A stretch of DNA of 64,000 nt from assembly GCA_003820375.1 (NCBI GenBank), contig RPQH01000004.1:1-64000 (forward strand), written 5' to 3'. The notes under the pieces are model-generated. The model was not told the DNA's origin. It searched no databases and saw only the letters and a list, made by a program, of their open reading frames with translations. Shown here in pieces: positions 1 through 10,559 of the stretch. This stretch comes from Ignavibacteriota bacterium. GTDB taxonomy: Bacteria > Bacteroidota > Ignavibacteria > Tepidaquicellales > OLB5. A program made the translations under genes and the position numbers. How positions within the stretch are numbered: position 1 is the first letter of the stretch; each line of letters begins with the position of its first letter.

Positions 1-188
1 ATATTTCAATAAAGTTCTAAATTATAACCCCAGTGCTATAAGTATTATAAATAATTTGAAAAATAATACAAATAGTAAGCTTATTGATAATTTTGTTGAT
101 AACCATTCAATTAAGGAAAGATTGGTAAAAGAGTATAATAATAATAGAAAATAATAAAAAAATTACGTTTAACTAAATTACTTAAAAA

Positions 189-3100
189 ATGAAGACAATT
201 TTAATATTAATTATCATATTAAGCTCGTCTATTATGGCTCAATTTTATCCCCGTAATGCATTAACTCCAAATCTTAAAGGGTCTGTTCAATACTCTGACG
301 AGATACAGTTTCAAATGTTAGTAAAAAAAATTATTAATGATTATGGAAGTTCATTTAAATATTTTGAAGAACTTCAAAAAGGATTATTTAAATTTGATAG
401 AATAGAAAAAAAAGGGTATTTTCTAAATATTATAAATGATAAAGGAGATATTGTTAAATCTATTCATCTATATAAGGAGCAATATGGTAATTCGTTTATA
501 TTGAATTACAATAAGAAAGAATTAGAAAAACACATCGATAATAATAAACTTTCATCAAGCATTGGAATACATCTACCAAATAGAGTAGAAACAATGATAG
601 AAAGAAATATTTTGAAGGATCAAATAATTATTCAAGTACAAGATTATAGAGATTTCAAAGTTTTTAATAAAAGCGTTGCTTTAGCTCATCTAGTTGACCA
701 AGATGAAATTGCAAGCCCGTTATATGAATTATTATTAGATTCTAAAATATTGCCATATTATGATTATGCACATAATCAATATAAACCGAAAGTAGTATCA
801 GTCGATCCATTAAAAAGTACTATAATCTATGGTGATCAAAATGTTGATCCTTATAGTGGTGAATATGTAAGTAAATATTATTGTACTTTAGGAGGCGGAA
901 ATAACAACGTAGCTTTTCCAACTTCAATAACGTATGGCAGGTCATATACAGTAGATAACTTCACTGTGTATCCAATATATGTTGCTGATCAAAATAACAG
1001 TAGAATTATAAAATCCAACTTCTTAATAAATAATACCAGTAACCAAACAGGTTATTTTGATGCTAATTCATTTCAAGTTGTTAGTGAAAATATTTATACA
1101 CCTTTTGACGTAGAATATTTTGAAGCTTCTTCAGAAAATAATGATAAAATTTGGGTAAGCGAGGATGTTGGTACGAGATCTATTATCTGCCTAAATGCTG
1201 ATGGCACCATTAATACAAAAATTAAGGGATTTAGGTATCCACCAAATCAACAAACTCAATATACATTTCCATTTGAGCCCGGTGCGAAAATACGTATTGC
1301 AATCTATAAACCTATGAACTGTTTTGCTTTTGTTTACTCTGTACCCGGTACGAGTCAACATGCTTACGACAATGAAATATGCACTTTTTTGTTAGATAGT
1401 AATGGTACACCCTTAAATATGTACAATGATTCAATTGTAATTGGCTGGAACGAACATTTTAATTCTGACTATCCGCTTACTTCTGTTAATTTTCAAAATA
1501 TTAATTACTGGACTGAATCATATCCATACATGTGGATCACAACCGGTGGATTTAATCCTTCAAGTCCTTACTACAATATGGTTCATGCATTTTGTATAAA
1601 CAGCTGTGCTAATTTTGGATATCTTGCTTCAACCGGAAGACCAAGAGGTTCCGATTGGTATTTTCATAACTTGTTAAATTCTGTTACCGGTTTAGGGTTT
1701 TATGACTTATTTACTATTGAAGAATGGGATGATAATTATGGTTTAAGGAAATATTATCCTTTTGCGGATATCCATTCAGATTATGTTACAAATTATTGCG
1801 ATGATAGTACAGATTGTTTATATTGGAAGGGCATGTTTACAAATGATTGTTTTGCTAAAATATGGGCGTACAGAAAAGTTAATCAAATAAATCCTTGGGA
1901 GCCGGTTGAAATTGAGCGTATAGATGGATTCAATCAAGCACCCGGAACATTTTCACCGGTTATATTCAGACTTAAAGGTGGTTTTTCAATGACTGTTGAT
2001 GACCCATTAGAAATTAAGCTCAAATTACCTTTAGAAGATTATATCTTAGGAAATGAAATTAAAATTATTGCTAGATTATATCCGGATTATGCACCTAACG
2101 CTACCGGAGATAGCACTTATAGAGAATACAATGTACACATTACCAAGAATTGCAATCCGCTAGCCGGTGGCTGCCCTTATTTATATGTAAACAATAGTAA
2201 TGGTTCGTATCAAGTTGATAACAATATCCTTCATCGTTCAGAATTTGATGAATACCAGAATCAGGATATAAGAGACCTGTATAAGCTGCAGGTGAACCCT
2301 TCAACTTTTAATAACGAAGTATCCGTAGCTGTCGTGGAAAATGAAGGAGACCAATGCTATTTTGACCAATTCAGAATGTACGTAATTGACCATCCGGAAG
2401 GCACAATAGCCGGCGTAACGGAAGATAATGCAGTTGTTGTCTATAATCCGTCTGATGTAATCTCAACTGATAGTGCGGTGCTTTCCAATATTTCGGGTTT
2501 TTCTGATATCACACATTTGATACAATATACATCTTCCAATGGTGTAAATGCTTTTGCTGAAGACAGCACTTATGCTCATTATCCTTTCCCCGGTTTGCTG
2601 AAAAGCAATAAAAGGCAAAATGAAACGTCAAGCATTATTCGAAATATTGATATAAGTAAAAGTAATGATAAAAACGCCAAACAGGATTTGAGAAATGAAG
2701 AAAAACAGAGCAACGCAATTTCTGATTTGCAAAAATTTCAAGGAATAAACAATAATTCGGCTAACCGTACAGCGACACGAATTGCCCTGATAGCGTACAT
2801 TGGTAACTTAGATACTCTGGTTCCAACAGGTCAAAAAAATTGGGCAGCTGATATTACAGCATCTTCGTATGATCTGATTCCGCAAACATTTACCGGTAAA
2901 TTTGCCCGGCGGGAAAAGATGTCTGAAGTTATACTGCCTCTGTTTTCGTTCTCAGCTGGGATTGGGAGTTATGTTAATGATTTGAAACTGAACTGGACAA
3001 ATAATGCAAAGCTCAAATATCTTGCTATAGTGCCAATTGATGTAAACTATAGTACCACAGAGATTCCACTCATAGAGGCAATCCATACGACCGACGGAAA

Positions 3101-3563
3101 CGTATATGATAATTTATCGGATATGGATAGTTGGTATTCAGAGTTAGATTCAACTGCAATAATCAAATTAAAATTTTCGACTGCAAGCTTATCAGATCCG
3201 CCGCTAAACTATGTCAGGGATTATATTTTTGAGACAAATGGAAGATACGCAGTTAATCGCACCAAAGACTATTTACATGTTTCGGGAAATCAAATACCGT
3301 TAACGAACAAGCTGTACAATAATTATCCCAATCCTTTTAATCCTTCGACAGACATAAAATATGAAATAAATAAGAATGTAATGGTAAAACTCGTAATCTA
3401 TAACATACTGGGTCAGGAAGTGAAAACGTTGGTTAATGAACTAAAAAAGGCGGGGAGCTATAAAGTAAAATTTGATGGTTCAAACCTGGCAAGCGGCGTT
3501 TATTTTTACCGGCTTGAAGCGGGAGATTTTGTTGAAGCAAAAAAAATGGTATTGGTTAAGTAA
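189..3563 (+). CDS. Secreted protein with T9SS type A C-terminal sorting domain
   Basis: 1124 aa; N-terminal signal peptide-like MKTILILIIILSSSIMAQ; C-terminus NNYPNPFNPSTDIKYEI...VYNILGQEVKTLVN...GSYKVKFDGSNLASGVYFYRLEAGDFVEAKKMVLVK matches T9SS sorting domain pattern. Confidence 0.9.
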   Translation: MKTILILIIILSSSIMAQFYPRNALTPNLKGSVQYSDEIQFQMLVKKIINDYGSSFKYFEELQKGLFKFDRIEKKGYFLNIINDKGDIVKSIHLYKEQYGNSFILNYNKKELEKHIDNNKLSSSIGIHLPNRVETMIERNILKDQIIIQVQDYRDFKVFNKSVALAHLVDQDEIASPLYELLLDSKILPYYDYAHNQYKPKVVSVDPLKSTIIYGDQNVDPYSGEYVSKYYCTLGGGNNNVAFPTSITYGRSYTVDNFTVYPIYVADQNNSRIIKSNFLINNTSNQTGYFDANSFQVVSENIYTPFDVEYFEASSENNDKIWVSEDVGTRSIICLNADGTINTKIKGFRYPPNQQTQYTFPFEPGAKIRIAIYKPMNCFAFVYSVPGTSQHAYDNEICTFLLDSNGTPLNMYNDSIVIGWNEHFNSDYPLTSVNFQNINYWTESYPYMWITTGGFNPSSPYYNMVHAFCINSCANFGYLASTGRPRGSDWYFHNLLNSVTGLGFYDLFTIEEWDDNYGLRKYYPFADIHSDYVTNYCDDSTDCLYWKGMFTNDCFAKIWAYRKVNQINPWEPVEIERIDGFNQAPGTFSPVIFRLKGGFSMTVDDPLEIKLKLPLEDYILGNEIKIIARLYPDYAPNATGDSTYREYNVHITKNCNPLAGGCPYLYVNNSNGSYQVDNNILHRSEFDEYQNQDIRDLYKLQVNPSTFNNEVSVAVVENEGDQCYFDQFRMYVIDHPEGTIAGVTEDNAVVVYNPSDVISTDSAVLSNISGFSDITHLIQYTSSNGVNAFAEDSTYAHYPFPGLLKSNKRQNETSSIIRNIDISKSNDKNAKQDLRNEEKQSNAISDLQKFQGINNNSANRTATRIALIAYIGNLDTLVPTGQKNWAADITASSYDLIPQTFTGKFARREKMSEVILPLFSFSAGIGSYVNDLKLNWTNNAKLKYLAIVPIDVNYSTTEIPLIEAIHTTDGNVYDNLSDMDSWYSELDSTAIIKLKFSTASLSDPPLNYVRDYIFETNGRYAVNRTKDYLHVSGNQIPLTNKLYNNYPNPFNPSTDIKYEINKNVMVKLVIYNILGQEVKTLVNELKKAGSYKVKFDGSNLASGVYFYRLEAGDFVEAKKMVLVK

Positions 3564-3609
3564 ACTTTTTTTTCACCCCAAAAACCCGATAAAAGAAACA
3601 GATAAACTA

Positions 3610-3641
3610 AAAGAGGCTGCTTAACATAAGGCAGCCTCTTT
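3610..3641. terminator. Bidirectional intrinsic terminator hairpin
   Basis: AAAGAGGCTGC-N10-GCAGCCTCTTT, perfect 11-bp stem between convergent genes. Confidence 0.8.
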
Positions 3642-3692
3642 AATCATATACAAATTTATTGTATACAAAATGTCTTAATGGTTAGGATTACA

Positions 3693-4103
3693 TTATCTGC
3701 TGTAGGCTGTTACAGTGACAGCCTGGTAGCTGCTGCCGTTCCAGTAAAATTGCCTTGAGCCGTAGTAATAGGCATCATAGGCTTCGGCTCTGTAGATTCC
3801 AGTGGGCAGCCCTAAGCCCTGCCAGTAAAACGATATAAGCCCCCTATCACCCGTTATACCCTGAAATATAGGCGTGCTGCTTGTGTCAAAATAGACCTTC
3901 ACCGTAGCGCTGTCAAACAAGACCGAATCCTGGACTGTGTATTTATAAGCTGTGACATCTAAATAGCAGTTTGAACAGCCGTCTGTCTGGCTGCCCATTG
4001 TTAATGATTCTTTGTTTCCATTAACAGCCGTATCTGTACAGCAATATAAAAAGATAAGCGAAATGATAAACGTGCTTAGTGCTGTGATTCGTGTTAGCTT
4101 CAT
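3693..4103 (-). CDS. Small putative lipoprotein
   Basis: 136 aa; signal followed by CC (LIFLYCCTDTAVNG), lipobox-like. Confidence 0.65.
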   Translation of the reverse strand: MKLTRITALSTFIISLIFLYCCTDTAVNGNKESLTMGSQTDGCSNCYLDVTAYKYTVQDSVLFDSATVKVYFDTSSTPIFQGITGDRGLISFYWQGLGLPTGIYRAEAYDAYYYGSRQFYWNGSSYQAVTVTAYSR

Positions 4104-4405
4104 TGGTGTACCCTTTCTTTTTTAAAGATTTAGTAATAAAAGCTTTCTATCAATAAATGCCGGAAAGAAAAAGCAGTTCAGTATGATGCGGATAGAGTAA
4201 ATTACTGATTAATTATTGAAATAACAACGCTTTATGTCGTAAAGTAACGCCTTGAAAGAAGTGCCTTGCAAATAAAACAAAAAACGGGTTTGTCAGCAAT
4301 GGCTACCGGATTTTATTTTTATCGTGGGATTATATCAAAATGATTAAAGGAACCTATTTTGTAGAAACTCTGTTGAAAAGTAACTAAGAAAATACAGGTA
4401 AAAAT

Positions 4406-5608
4406 TTGAATTTTATAAACCAAACACAAAGAAACTCTCTTAATCCTTTATTGTTAAATATAGTATCGTATAGGAAATCGGGGTTAAGTTTAAATCATAT
4501 TGTTGGTTGTTCCCTAAATTGTGCATATTGTGTAAGACATTTTTTCGACAATTTTGAAATGAAAGAGCCACATATGCTTTGCACTGACGAGGAAGCAGTA
4601 AATCAACTAGTAAATCACAAATTCTTTATATCTAATATCACTCCAATTCAAATTTTCAACAGAGCAACAGATCCATTTTTAAGAAATGTAAAAATACACA
4701 CACATGAGATATTGCGTATGCTTGACGAATTGGGGTTAAAAAATACAGTACTAGTTATTACTCGAGCGAAAGTAACAAAAACGGATATGGAGCAATTAGA
4801 AAAATTGAAAAATTTGAACTTATCGCTTCTTGTTACATATTCTGGAATAATTGATCAACGAATTGAGCCTATTGCCAAGAGTAGAATTACAGAAAAATCA
4901 ATTGTAAATATTGCAACCTATAAAAAGAAAACTAAACTAATTCTCTATTGGCGCCCAATAGTTGCGGGTTGGAATGATGATAACGCAAGCTTCGCTAGAG
5001 TATTTAATGTTGCTCAATATGCAGATTCAATCGTCTATACTGGCTATTATCATAGACCTGAAAATTATGCCTATTTACAAAAAATCGGTTTGGAAATACA
5101 ATATAATGATGAATTCGCTAGAAGAAAATTTCTACCAAAGGAGCTTGAAAACAAAATCTTAGCAGCGTATAATGAGTCCAAATTGAAAGTGCCATTATTT
5201 AGAAAAACTTCTTGTGGTGTTGTATTTGCTCAAAAATTACCTGACTATAATGGCCATTGGGGTGTAAATGAGATTTGTAACATATGCCCCCTTGAACAAC
5301 AAAAAATTTGTTGGAAACACTATAAAATGCCCACAAAAAATGAATTTCAGAAACTACTGGATAGATATAACTATAATTCTAAGTTTCTAATTGAGGGTGG
5401 ACACATATGGACAGAGAATTTAGGAGAAGAGAGACGTTATCATTTGCAACATATATTAGGTTACCAAATATGGGATATTGAAAAGCCACATTTTAGAAAT
5501 CAACATGGTAGATCTCCTTTTGGTCAATTACAAAATGAAGAACAAAAAAGCGAGTATGAGAAATTAAAGATCAAATTTAACAACGAAGTGATAAATGATG
5601 ATGATTAA
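4406..5608 (+). CDS. Radical SAM protein (spore photoproduct lyase-like architecture)
   Basis: CSLNCAYC = CxxxCxxC motif; TTG start; overlaps next ORF by 14 nt. Confidence 0.75.
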   Translation: MNFINQTQRNSLNPLLLNIVSYRKSGLSLNHIVGCSLNCAYCVRHFFDNFEMKEPHMLCTDEEAVNQLVNHKFFISNITPIQIFNRATDPFLRNVKIHTHEILRMLDELGLKNTVLVITRAKVTKTDMEQLEKLKNLNLSLLVTYSGIIDQRIEPIAKSRITEKSIVNIATYKKKTKLILYWRPIVAGWNDDNASFARVFNVAQYADSIVYTGYYHRPENYAYLQKIGLEIQYNDEFARRKFLPKELENKILAAYNESKLKVPLFRKTSCGVVFAQKLPDYNGHWGVNEICNICPLEQQKICWKHYKMPTKNEFQKLLDRYNYNSKFLIEGGHIWTENLGEERRYHLQHILGYQIWDIEKPHFRNQHGRSPFGQLQNEEQKSEYEKLKIKFNNEVINDDD

Positions 5609-6245
5609 AAAAGACAATTTTCATTTGCCATGGTGGAAATCAAAATTTATAGTGCTTGACCTTGAAGGTACTGGAGCACAACATAAGGAGAATGAGGGAA
5701 TAGTTGAGATTGCAGCAATTGAAATAAACGAGAAGAAACTAACTAAAAACTTTTATTACAAACTCATTAACCCTCAAATTGATGTACCGCCAATGATATC
5801 AAGAATCCATGGATTAAAGAATAAAGACTTGGAACACGAACCAATCTTCGATGAAATTAAGATCGATCTATTTAATTTTATCAATAATAAAATTCTAGTT
5901 GGACATAATGTTAATATTGATTATCGTTTATTAAAAATAAAAATGCCTAATTATGAACCGCCATTGATATTAGATACAAAAAAATTATCAAAACATTTTT
6001 GGGGTGACACATCAAAACACGGTCTAGATGACTTAATAAAAAGATTTCATATACAAAACGAATTGAAAGATTTACCAATTAAAAGAAATAGGCATAGTGC
6101 GTTTTACGATGCTTATGCTACAGGAGTAGTCTTTCTAAATATTCTAAAAGAAAAGTTCCCTGATAATACATCACTTAAAATAGTAGCTAACATTTGTAGC
6201 ATGCAACCAAAGTCAAATAAATATGATCAAACTGCTTTATTCTAA
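5595..6245 (+). CDS. DnaQ-like 3'-5' exonuclease (DEDD family)
   Basis: FIVLDLEGTG (Exo I), VGHNVNIDYRLL (Exo II), HSAFYDAYATG (Exo III). Confidence 0.8.
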   Translation: MMMIKKDNFHLPWWKSKFIVLDLEGTGAQHKENEGIVEIAAIEINEKKLTKNFYYKLINPQIDVPPMISRIHGLKNKDLEHEPIFDEIKIDLFNFINNKILVGHNVNIDYRLLKIKMPNYEPPLILDTKKLSKHFWGDTSKHGLDDLIKRFHIQNELKDLPIKRNRHSAFYDAYATGVVFLNILKEKFPDNTSLKIVANICSMQPKSNKYDQTALF

Positions 6246-6249
6246 AGAA

Positions 6250-6435
6250 TTATAAACTCTTAAGGGATAATGCTAACAGTGACGCTAATTGGGAAAATCC
6301 TAGCAAGACGTTACGCAGGACATCAAAAGGATTAATGGTCACAATAACTGATGTTTTATTTAGAAGCTGGAATGCATTGTAGAATAGTCTAACAAAGCTT
6401 TTGGGGATAAACCAACTCCTATTCGCGTTAAACAA
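6250..6435 (-). pseudogene. Degenerate C-terminal duplicate of the adjacent TOPRIM-like gene
   Basis: SWFIPKSFVRLFYNAFQLLNKTSVIVTINPFDVLRNVLLGFSQLASLLALSL aligns with SWFFPKGFVRPLWNVHRLTDKKAVIVTTDPFDALRIISLDLPQVASLLAQSM in ORF 6610..7410. Confidence 0.8.
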
Positions 6436-6609
6436 GCTATTTATAAAACGAAACTAACTTCCCTCTTAAGACAGCAATGCTTGAATTCTTATACTTTCGG
6501 ACGACCTGCTCTTTTCCTACTGTTCTCTCCCGGGTATTTAGATACTCAAGAAAAAGAATCAGTATTAAGAATAGAAAATAAAGAGCCCTAATTTTAGGAC
6601 TCTTTAACA

Positions 6610-7410
6610 TTAAGTAGGTTTGATCAACTTTATAAGGTCTTCGTCTGTTAAATCCTTTAGCGGTTTTATAAGTGGTGGAGCTTTTATAAAGCTTGTTTTA
6701 TACAAGCGATTGACGATATTTTCAGGCTTCTCATGAAATAACAAAATATACTTGAATTTCTTAAGCTCGTCTTCCTGCTCGGCCGTCATGGACTGAGCAA
6801 GTAGCGAAGCGACCTGTGGCAGATCTAATGAAATAATCCGCAGTGCATCAAACGGGTCTGTCGTTACGATGACCGCTTTTTTATCGGTCAGCCGGTGAAC
6901 GTTCCACAGGGGGCGGACAAAACCCTTAGGAAAAAACCAGCTTTCATCTTCTTTCTTATAACCGATATAGCCGATGTGAGTGCCTGAGTGGTCATGCATC
7001 TTAAAAGCAATTCGTCCGGCGACGATGCTTCGCTGCTTGACATAGCCGATGTCATAAGCGCGGGCGACTTCTGCAGAAATACCCCGTTCGCCGATGTACT
7101 TGTCCCATTCAAGCTTGAGCGTTGGCAAATCACGCTTGGGCTCTTTGGACTTTGTCAGAAACTGCTTTTTTAATTCAAGAGCGGCTTGCCTGAGCTCGAT
7201 GCTTTTATAGTATGCTAAGAAATTTATGGGCGAGCCTTTGACCGCCTCGTTTTTCGGCATGAAGAACAGGTTCTTATCGATGTTGACAATAAAGCCGTCG
7301 CCATGCAGTTCTCTTCCTTTTTGCTTATAGGGAACATTCAGGGCGTCTAAAAGATCCTGAAACAAGACTGCTTTTGAGATTTCAGAAAAGTTTAAAAATT
7401 CTTTTGACAA
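6610..7410 (-). CDS. Primase/TOPRIM-like plasmid-type protein
   Basis: 266 aa; CHC2/TOPRIM-like layout (YIGERGISAEVARAYDIGYV, VIVTTDPFDALRIISL). Confidence 0.55.
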   Translation of the reverse strand: MSKEFLNFSEISKAVLFQDLLDALNVPYKQKGRELHGDGFIVNIDKNLFFMPKNEAVKGSPINFLAYYKSIELRQAALELKKQFLTKSKEPKRDLPTLKLEWDKYIGERGISAEVARAYDIGYVKQRSIVAGRIAFKMHDHSGTHIGYIGYKKEDESWFFPKGFVRPLWNVHRLTDKKAVIVTTDPFDALRIISLDLPQVASLLAQSMTAEQEDELKKFKYILLFHEKPENIVNRLYKTSFIKAPPLIKPLKDLTDEDLIKLIKPT

Positions 7411-7468
7411 GGTACAACTCCTTCTAAATAGTTAAGTATTAACTATATCATACCATATATTTTAGAGC

Positions 7469-7918
7469 TTGGGAAATCGATTGAACTATTATTTTAAAAT
7501 ATATTATACTTGTAATAATTATTTTAAAAAAATGGATTTAAAGAAAGCTTCAAAATATTTATCAGACTTTATTACTATTGGCAATAACATTTTTAAAAAG
7601 AGCAAGATTAATTTTGTAGGAATCGAACATGACAGCGATAATAAGGTTTCAATAAAAATTGAAAAGGGTATAGGTAAAAGCATAAATGTCAAATTTGATA
7701 CTTTAGAAAAAGCAGAGCAAGAATTAAGAAGGATTGAAGAGGAATTAGATAAAAATTCTTTTGGTAAAGAGATTTCAAAAGCTAACTTATACGAAATGCC
7801 TAAAGAATACTTGGAACGAATACGCGATGCCACAAGTGATGAAGAAATCTTACAAGTATTTCGGGATTATGATAATTATAGAGTGTATATAAGCTCTATG
7901 GATTCGAAAAAAAATTAA
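7469..7918 (+). CDS. Hypothetical protein (start may be 7532)
   Basis: 149 aa ORF, lysine/glutamate-rich; chosen over antisense ORF 7519..7833. Confidence 0.5.
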   Translation: MGNRLNYYFKIYYTCNNYFKKMDLKKASKYLSDFITIGNNIFKKSKINFVGIEHDSDNKVSIKIEKGIGKSINVKFDTLEKAEQELRRIEEELDKNSFGKEISKANLYEMPKEYLERIRDATSDEEILQVFRDYDNYRVYISSMDSKKN

Positions 7919-8158
7919 CGCAAAAGGCTAGCAACTAATGATGCTAACCTTTTCTTACAAGTAAGCTGCAAGAATGATACAGAAGTTTGTTTACGACTCA
8001 ACTCCTGTCTCACTCCAATGACTGCCGGAGTCGTCTTCATATCCTCTCTAGTTACGGATTACCGTTACCCTTATAGGGACGATCAGATATGAATAACAGC
8101 TGTCATTGGCAATCGGACATATGCCCTGCGTATTGCCGCGGCCTACTATCTTAGTATA

Positions 8159-9475
8159 TCAATAATTAACCCACTCGTCACCAAGAAAATCAAGTTTCGT
8201 ATCTTGCTTCTCAATTTCTTGGGCTTTCGGAATGTCGATATCCGGGACCTCGTCGATTTTTGGCGGATAGGTTTCGATTAATGAGTTATGGGTGCCGATT
8301 CGTATCCAGGCATTATATTTGGGCAGATTGAACAGTTCAGGCGCTTTGACTTCGAATATGGGAGCAAAGCGGCGGGCTTCCTCATCGCCGCAGCGAAAGC
8401 AAATCGACGTGCCAACATTGCCGAACACGGCCCCGAGTATATCCCGCGGGATTTGCTGAAAGTTTTGGTGGGCTAAGGTAAAGCCGACACGTGAGGCACG
8501 GCTGCGGGCAAGCAAATCTGAAAATAAATCCGACACGACGATTTGAAATTCATCGACGTAGACTAATAGGGGCTTTTGCTTTCTTTGGGCAAACTCGCAG
8601 TATGACAAGACAGCATAGACGATTAAGTTAGACAGATAAATCCGGGAGTTTCTGTTCATACGTGAGGTGTCAACCAATACTGACTCCCCTTTTTCAACAA
8701 TACCTGAGATATCAAGCTCGTTTTTGCCGATGACAAAATCCCTCATCTCGCCATTTGAGATCTCAAGCAGGCGGGATGCGACCCGCTGGGCACAATCGAT
8801 CTTAATCCGGTTCTTGCTCCCCGGGCCGTCGAATTCCTCCCAATAGATACGCTCGCTGCTGCCGGCGGGCAGTTCGTTTTTTAACTCTTTTCTGACAGCG
8901 GCGTACAATAAGAAATTGGTCAGATACTCCAAGTTTTTGTTTCTCTCCCGGGTGATTGATTTCATGGCCATGCCGATGATTTCTCTCATCAAAACCGTGC
9001 TTTCCGGATTTGACGATGTCAGAGTGATCAATACGTCAAGAATCTGGATAAACTCTTGAATCAGATTATCAAGCTTATAGCCTTCCTTGTGCAGGGGATT
9101 GATAACGACCGGACTCTCAATAGAAACGTAGTGGACCTTGGATTTGTCTTTTGCCAGATAATAAAGCTTTTTTACGCTCTCCCCTTTAGGATCGATATAG
9201 ATTACGGATATGCCACGGTTTAGGTCGTGCAAAGCCATGTGTTCCATCAAGGCGGACTTGCCCATGCCGGTCTTGCCGACTATATAGGCATGCTCATAGC
9301 GGTCTTTTAATTCGAATATATCGGGCGATTCGAGGCTAAAATCCTGCAAGAAGCCAAGACTTAGGTTATATGAGTTTTTTCCATTCGCCATTTTTCTTGT
9401 ACTTTTCTCGTTCGCGTCTGAGCTTTGCTTTTTGAGTTTCTGACTGCTCTTTGTGCTCGTCGGCGTCGTATTCAA
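8159..9475 (-). CDS. VirD4/TraG/HerA-like conjugative coupling ATPase (likely start ~9391)
   Basis: Walker A IVGKTGMGKSALMEH; Walker B KPLLVYVDEFQIVV; layout of TraD/VirD4-type DNA-pumping ATPases. Confidence 0.8.
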   Translation of the reverse strand: MNTTPTSTKSSQKLKKQSSDANEKSTRKMANGKNSYNLSLGFLQDFSLESPDIFELKDRYEHAYIVGKTGMGKSALMEHMALHDLNRGISVIYIDPKGESVKKLYYLAKDKSKVHYVSIESPVVINPLHKEGYKLDNLIQEFIQILDVLITLTSSNPESTVLMREIIGMAMKSITRERNKNLEYLTNFLLYAAVRKELKNELPAGSSERIYWEEFDGPGSKNRIKIDCAQRVASRLLEISNGEMRDFVIGKNELDISGIVEKGESVLVDTSRMNRNSRIYLSNLIVYAVLSYCEFAQRKQKPLLVYVDEFQIVVSDLFSDLLARSRASRVGFTLAHQNFQQIPRDILGAVFGNVGTSICFRCGDEEARRFAPIFEVKAPELFNLPKYNAWIRIGTHNSLIETYPPKIDEVPDIDIPKAQEIEKQDTKLDFLGDEWVNY

Positions 9476-10559
9476 TCTTTTGGGTCTCGGCTTTATGCTT
9501 ACGAACGATAAACTCTTTTAATTGTTCGTGCAAATCCATATCGGTGCCCGGAGTCACGCTGTTTTCATTTCCCAATTGGGTCAAAACGTACGACTTCAAA
9601 ACGGGCGGCAAATCGGCGTATGACTCAGCCCCTTTGGACAAGATAGTGGCGATTTTTCTTTCTTTCCTGCTTGTAGCAATCATAAATTTGTACCTGCCTT
9701 GGGCTAGTAATTTGCGGATGAGGTTTTTAGTTTCAATTTCTTCGGCTTGGGCATTGATCAACCTGACCTGCGCCTCTTTTTCGGCGTTTTCTAACGCCAT
9801 TTTTCTGACCGTGTGCTTGTGTTCTTCTTCGATAAAGTCCAAAAGTAATTCAGAACGCCTGAGCTTTTCTGCAAGCTCGTTTCTTTTGATCTTTGTCAGA
9901 CACTCGATCTTTTCAAAGCTGAGAGCGGCATCGGCTTGCAGTTCCATTAACTGCGAGCCGGTATTCCGTATTTCCTCGACATAAAATCCCAATATCCTAA
10001 CCCGCTCGACGTCAAGTTCTAATCGCCTATTGCCCCAGCCTTTGAAAAACACCGGGCCGGGTTTTGTCATCTCGTAAGCCATTTTTTGAACTAACGTCTC
10101 CATCGTCATTTTTGACAGGTCAAATTCCCTGGCTTTTAGGTCCTCGCTCATTGAATACTCCTTTTCTTTTTGTTTATTTCGTTTGGGATTTGGTAAAAAC
10201 GTCTCATTGATTTTTAGCTCCTTGTACGATTTGCCTGAGCCGTAAAACATAAGAAGCGACGCGATGCCTAAGATTGCGGCCGCGATGCCTGCCCAGGAAT
10301 CGGTAAAAAACTGGCTCGTAACGGTCCAGGCATTACAGGAAAAATCTATGATGCTTGAAATAATTACGATCGCCAACAGGACGATGATAACCCAAACCAT
10401 TTTAATAAATTTAATTTTATTTCTTATTCTTGTTTTTTTGTTTCTTACCTCCATTTTTGTCCTCTTCATTCGTCGTTGCCGGCAGGTTGCGGGGCTGCCT
10501 GTACGAGAATGACTCGGGACGTACGTGATGCCCTTCGGCTTTATTTTCCCAGACTTCAA
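9366..10559 (-). CDS. Membrane-anchored coiled-coil protein (likely start ~10400)
   Basis: Two N-terminal hydrophobic segments (VWVIIVLLAIVIISSII; GIAAAILGIASLLMFYG), then charged coiled-coil region. Confidence 0.6.
   Translation of the reverse strand: MKSGKIKPKGITYVPSHSRTGSPATCRQRRMKRTKMEVRNKKTRIRNKIKFIKMVWVIIVLLAIVIISSIIDFSCNAWTVTSQFFTDSWAGIAAAILGIASLLMFYGSGKSYKELKINETFLPNPKRNKQKEKEYSMSEDLKAREFDLSKMTMETLVQKMAYEMTKPGPVFFKGWGNRRLELDVERVRILGFYVEEIRNTGSQLMELQADAALSFEKIECLTKIKRNELAEKLRRSELLLDFIEEEHKHTVRKMALENAEKEAQVRLINAQAEEIETKNLIRKLLAQGRYKFMIATSRKERKIATILSKGAESYADLPPVLKSYVLTQLGNENSVTPGTDMDLHEQLKEFIVRKHKAETQKIEYDADEHKEQSETQKAKLRREREKYKKNGEWKKLI

Noticed and set aside
7980-8160. oriT or structured RNA in the GC-richer intergenic stretch
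   Set aside because: Only short stems (e.g. GGCAAT..ATTGCC) and the position between convergent gene ends is more consistent with terminators.
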